Made by a program: the position numbers and the translations under genes | Part shown: positions 61,976 through 64,000 of the stretch, one piece after another | How positions within the stretch are numbered: position 1 is the stretch's first letter | Layout of the letters: every line of letters begins with the position of its first letter | The notes under the pieces: model-generated | What the model saw: the letters and a program-made list of their open reading frames with translations, nothing else | Told to the model about the DNA's origin: nothing | Database searches by the model: none | Origin: Sphingobacterium prati | GTDB taxonomy: Bacteria; Bacteroidota; Bacteroidia; Sphingobacteriales; Sphingobacteriaceae | NCBI RefSeq assembly: GCF_013167215.1 | Contig: NZ_JABJWY010000034.1 | Span: forward strand, 744,001 to 808,000 | DNA: 64,000 bases | Direction: 5' to 3'

Positions 61976-63480
61976 CAGGATACCTCCAGTTCTAAAAACG
62001 CCGCAGGAAGATAATCCACGATATCAGAGGGCAATAAAGAATAAACGCCGATCGCCTGCACGGCAATATCCGCAGCCCGACCATGCAAATAGACTCCCAT
62101 CAGCAAGGCTTCTTGCGAAGGATATCCCTGCCCTAGCAAAGCTGTCAATATTCCCGTCAAAATATCCCCGCTTCCCCCCGTAGCCATTCCTACATTGCCC
62201 GTACTGTTGAAATAGATTGCTCCATCGGGTGTAACCATAGCGCTGTTGGCACCTTTTATCAAAACGTATAAGTTGTATTCCGACGCAAAGGCCTTCACCT
62301 TCTCTAACTTTTCAAAATCGTTCTGCCAAGTTCCCAATAGCCTGCTTAGCTCTTTGGGATGCGGGGTTAATATACTCCCTTTTGGGACAAATTGCCATAA
62401 TTTGGGCTCCTGCGCCAATATATTCAGCGCATCAGCATCTAATACCAAAGGAATATCAATCCCACGCAAGATAAATACCTTGAATGCATCAATTGTAACT
62501 TGCGCTGTCCCCATGCCGATCCCGATACCGATAGACTGAAAGCTGCGATTATCTGGAAATTGGCTAATCAAATCTTCCTCGGGATCGCTCAATACCATCG
62601 CTTCTGGCACAGCTGTCTGAATACTTGTATAACCGCAGGCGGGAATATAAGTGGTAGCCAAACCGCAGCCTGCACGTAAAGTTGCCTTTAGTGCCAATTG
62701 CACAGCCCCCATCTTTCCCCGGCTCCCACCAATAATCAGGCTATGTCCAAAGGTTCCTTTATGGTCAAATTTTTTTCGTTTCCGATAGAAGGTCTTTAAA
62801 AAAGTGAAATCAACGTAGTGAAAGGCTGCGTCAACCTGATCTATGGAGGATTTGCTCAGTCCAATATCCAAAACCTTGAATGCTTTAGCCCACACGCTAT
62901 TCTCGGGCATTAATAAGCCTAATTTAGGAGACTGGAATGTATACAGCATATCCGCTTCGATCACTGGCGCATCCGGCGCTGTGGTCGCATCAGTTAATAA
63001 ACCTGACGGCATATCAATGGCATAAATAAGCCCTGCACAATGGTTAATGCTTGTAATAAGGTTGCGCCAATTGTCATCCAATGGGTGCTTCAGCCCATAG
63101 CCAAATAAGCAGTCCAGCACAATTACCCCAGCAGGGATATGAATCGTGCTTGCAGGCGTGATTTTCTGTATAACATGGGTAGGCAAGCGGTTTTGGTTCG
63201 CTAAATTATCTGCTGAATAATCCATTGCATCGATCAAGTATACACTGACTTGAGCCTGTTGTTGATCCAAAAGCCTGGCCAGCACCAATCCATCACCACC
63301 GTTATTACCTTTACCGCAAAAAATATAAAAAGTATGTTGCGCCAACTGAGGGTATAGCTGCTTTATTTCCCTAAAAACAGTAGTTGCTGCCCGTTCCATC
63401 AACTCGAGGCTGCTGATCCCCTGATCTTTCATGGTCTGTTGATCTACCAAACCCATTTGGGTGGCCGAAAGTATCTTCAT
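61975..63480 (-). CDS. nnr: Bifunctional NAD(P)H-hydrate epimerase / ADP-dependent NAD(P)H-hydrate dehydratase
   Basis: The protein repairs hydrated NADH and NADPH in two steps. The N-terminal epimerase (YjeF_N, about 1-215) has FYIFCGKGNNGGDGLVLARLL and YAIDMPSGL. The C-terminal dehydratase (ribokinase-like, about 225-501) has GGSRGKMGAVQLAL, LDADALNIL, LTPHPKELSRLLG, VLIKGANSAMVTPDG and GNVGMATGGSGDILTGI. The 501 residues counted from ATG 63480 (MKILSATQMGLVDQ) match the fused form; the ATG at 63531 adds a leader without similarity. The downstream GNAT is coupled to it by a 1-base overlap. Confidence 0.94.
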   Translation of the reverse strand: MKILSATQMGLVDQQTMKDQGISSLELMERAATTVFREIKQLYPQLAQHTFYIFCGKGNNGGDGLVLARLLDQQQAQVSVYLIDAMDYSADNLANQNRLPTHVIQKITPASTIHIPAGVIVLDCLFGYGLKHPLDDNWRNLITSINHCAGLIYAIDMPSGLLTDATTAPDAPVIEADMLYTFQSPKLGLLMPENSVWAKAFKVLDIGLSKSSIDQVDAAFHYVDFTFLKTFYRKRKKFDHKGTFGHSLIIGGSRGKMGAVQLALKATLRAGCGLATTYIPACGYTSIQTAVPEAMVLSDPEEDLISQFPDNRSFQSIGIGIGMGTAQVTIDAFKVFILRGIDIPLVLDADALNILAQEPKLWQFVPKGSILTPHPKELSRLLGTWQNDFEKLEKVKAFASEYNLYVLIKGANSAMVTPDGAIYFNSTGNVGMATGGSGDILTGILTALLGQGYPSQEALLMGVYLHGRAADIAVQAIGVYSLLPSDIVDYLPAAFLELEVS

Positions 63481-63581
63481 GTTTGCTTTATTTGCATTGA
63501 GGCATCTGTTTTCGAATTCTTCTGCAAACAAATGCCTTTTCTAATTTACTTAGAAAATAGCGCACAAGCAAGATCGGAACA

Positions 63582-64000
63582 CTATTCGCTCATAGTCAAT
63601 TCCTTCACACCACCAGTACGTTTCAACGTGCCCCAGGTACTTAATTCACCTTTAATGGCTTTTCTAACCGATTTCAACAGCACAAAATACATCAGTTGAC
63701 GCCAGAAAAAACGTTGTGGAAACAGGTAAATCAAATTTTTAATTTTCTCACCTTCCATCCGAAAAGCGATGCCAGCAAAGAAAATATCCACAAATACAAA
63801 GAGAAAGTAATAAAACATGACCTGACCAAAACCGTTGTGCAGTGAGAATAATCCCGCGATACCGGTCCAGCTGATACCATTCACTTCACTCAAAGAAAAC
63901 AGACCGCCAACAAGGGAAAATAACATAAATAGATCTGCCAGCGGTGCGAACAAAGGCAGGATGATCTGAAAAACTAAAATATTAGGCATACCTACCATTC
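63582..64000 (-). CDS. C-terminal part of a processive family 2 glycosyltransferase (cut by window edge)
   Basis: The frame enters from the right edge and ends at 63582. It shows several membrane helices (for example ILVFQIILPLFAPLADLFMLF and FYYFLFVFVDIFFAG). An amphipathic stretch LFPQRFFWRQLMYFVLLKSVRKAIKG and WGTLKRTGGV follow near the end. The QRFxxRQLMYxVxxKS...W.xLKRTG ending is typical of membrane-bound GT2 polysaccharide synthases such as HasA/IcaA/cellulose-synthase relatives. The catalytic half lies outside the window, so the polymer is unknown and the start is not visible; the Met near the edge should not be taken as the start. Confidence 0.7.
   Translation of the reverse strand, partial: MVGMPNILVFQIILPLFAPLADLFMLFSLVGGLFSLSEVNGISWTGIAGLFSLHNGFGQVMFYYFLFVFVDIFFAGIAFRMEGEKIKNLIYLFPQRFFWRQLMYFVLLKSVRKAIKGELSTWGTLKRTGGVKELTMSE

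Overview
The window looks like chromosomal DNA of a Bacteroidota bacterium of the Sphingobacteriaceae, most likely Sphingobacterium or a close relative. The reasons are AT-rich intergenic DNA without Shine-Dalgarno sequences, many TAnnTTTG -7 promoter boxes, and lineage-typical families: the nusB/DUF1573/yajC/ybbR/coaE order, DUF6266, DUF6965-like and DUF3943-like proteins, and a short AMP nucleosidase. No rRNA, tRNA, CRISPR array, prophage or intact insertion sequence was recognised. Both window edges cut genes: a DEAD-box helicase on the left and a family 2 glycosyltransferase on the right.

Layout. 0-6.3 kb: helicase start, NhaA, two poorly known exported or membrane proteins, a YbiT/YkpA-like ABC-F ATPase and an exported endonuclease/exonuclease/phosphatase. 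6.4-9.8 kb: a tight glycosyltransferase / flippase-like membrane protein / glycosyltransferase operon. 9.8-11.1 kb: a fatty-acid hydroxylase-type membrane enzyme. 11.2-16 kb: a TetR-TolC-EmrA-EmrB efflux operon whose promoter carries two tandem palindromes. 16.2-17.2 kb: a VOC/DoxX-like pair behind a second palindrome-decorated promoter. 17.2-23.2 kb: housekeeping genes (holA, clpP, clpX, AMP nucleosidase) plus a small PD-(D/E)xK protein. 23.5-29.4 kb: a complete RND efflux triad. 29.4-34 kb: a small unknown protein, a one-domain response regulator, YwbE-like, rseP, dxr and a membrane protein. 34.2-40.8 kb: a DPP-IV-type peptidase, DNA polymerase IV, an MBL-fold nuclease, coaE and ybbR. 40.8-42.3 kb: an accessory patch with the remains of an ABC ATPase, an 11-bp tandem repeat and a DUF6266 gene. 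42.4-47.7 kb: yajC, DUF1573, nusB, a leucine-dehydrogenase-like enzyme with an altered catalytic residue, and an ABC exporter. 47.9-53.4 kb: a likely D-amino-acid or dipeptide utilisation cluster (MFS, M19 dipeptidase, D-threonine-aldolase-like enzyme, RidA, GntP). 53.8-59.1 kb: PepD and a GH130/GT4 pair facing each other with overlapping 3' ends. 59.3-64 kb: a sugar O-acetyltransferase, a DUF3943-like protein, a GNAT, Nnr and the C-terminus of a glycosyltransferase.

How it works together. Much of the window serves the envelope: three export systems, two glycosyltransferase modules, lipid and isoprenoid enzymes and site-2 proteolysis. No obviously new multi-gene system is evident. The observations most worth following are the two promoter/operator architectures, the group of apparently leaderless genes with a TAnnTTTG box 3-5 nt before the ATG, the GH130/GT4 module, the D-amino-acid cluster, the DUF6266 insertion beside an ABC ATPase relic, and degenerate catalytic residues in three otherwise well-preserved enzymes.
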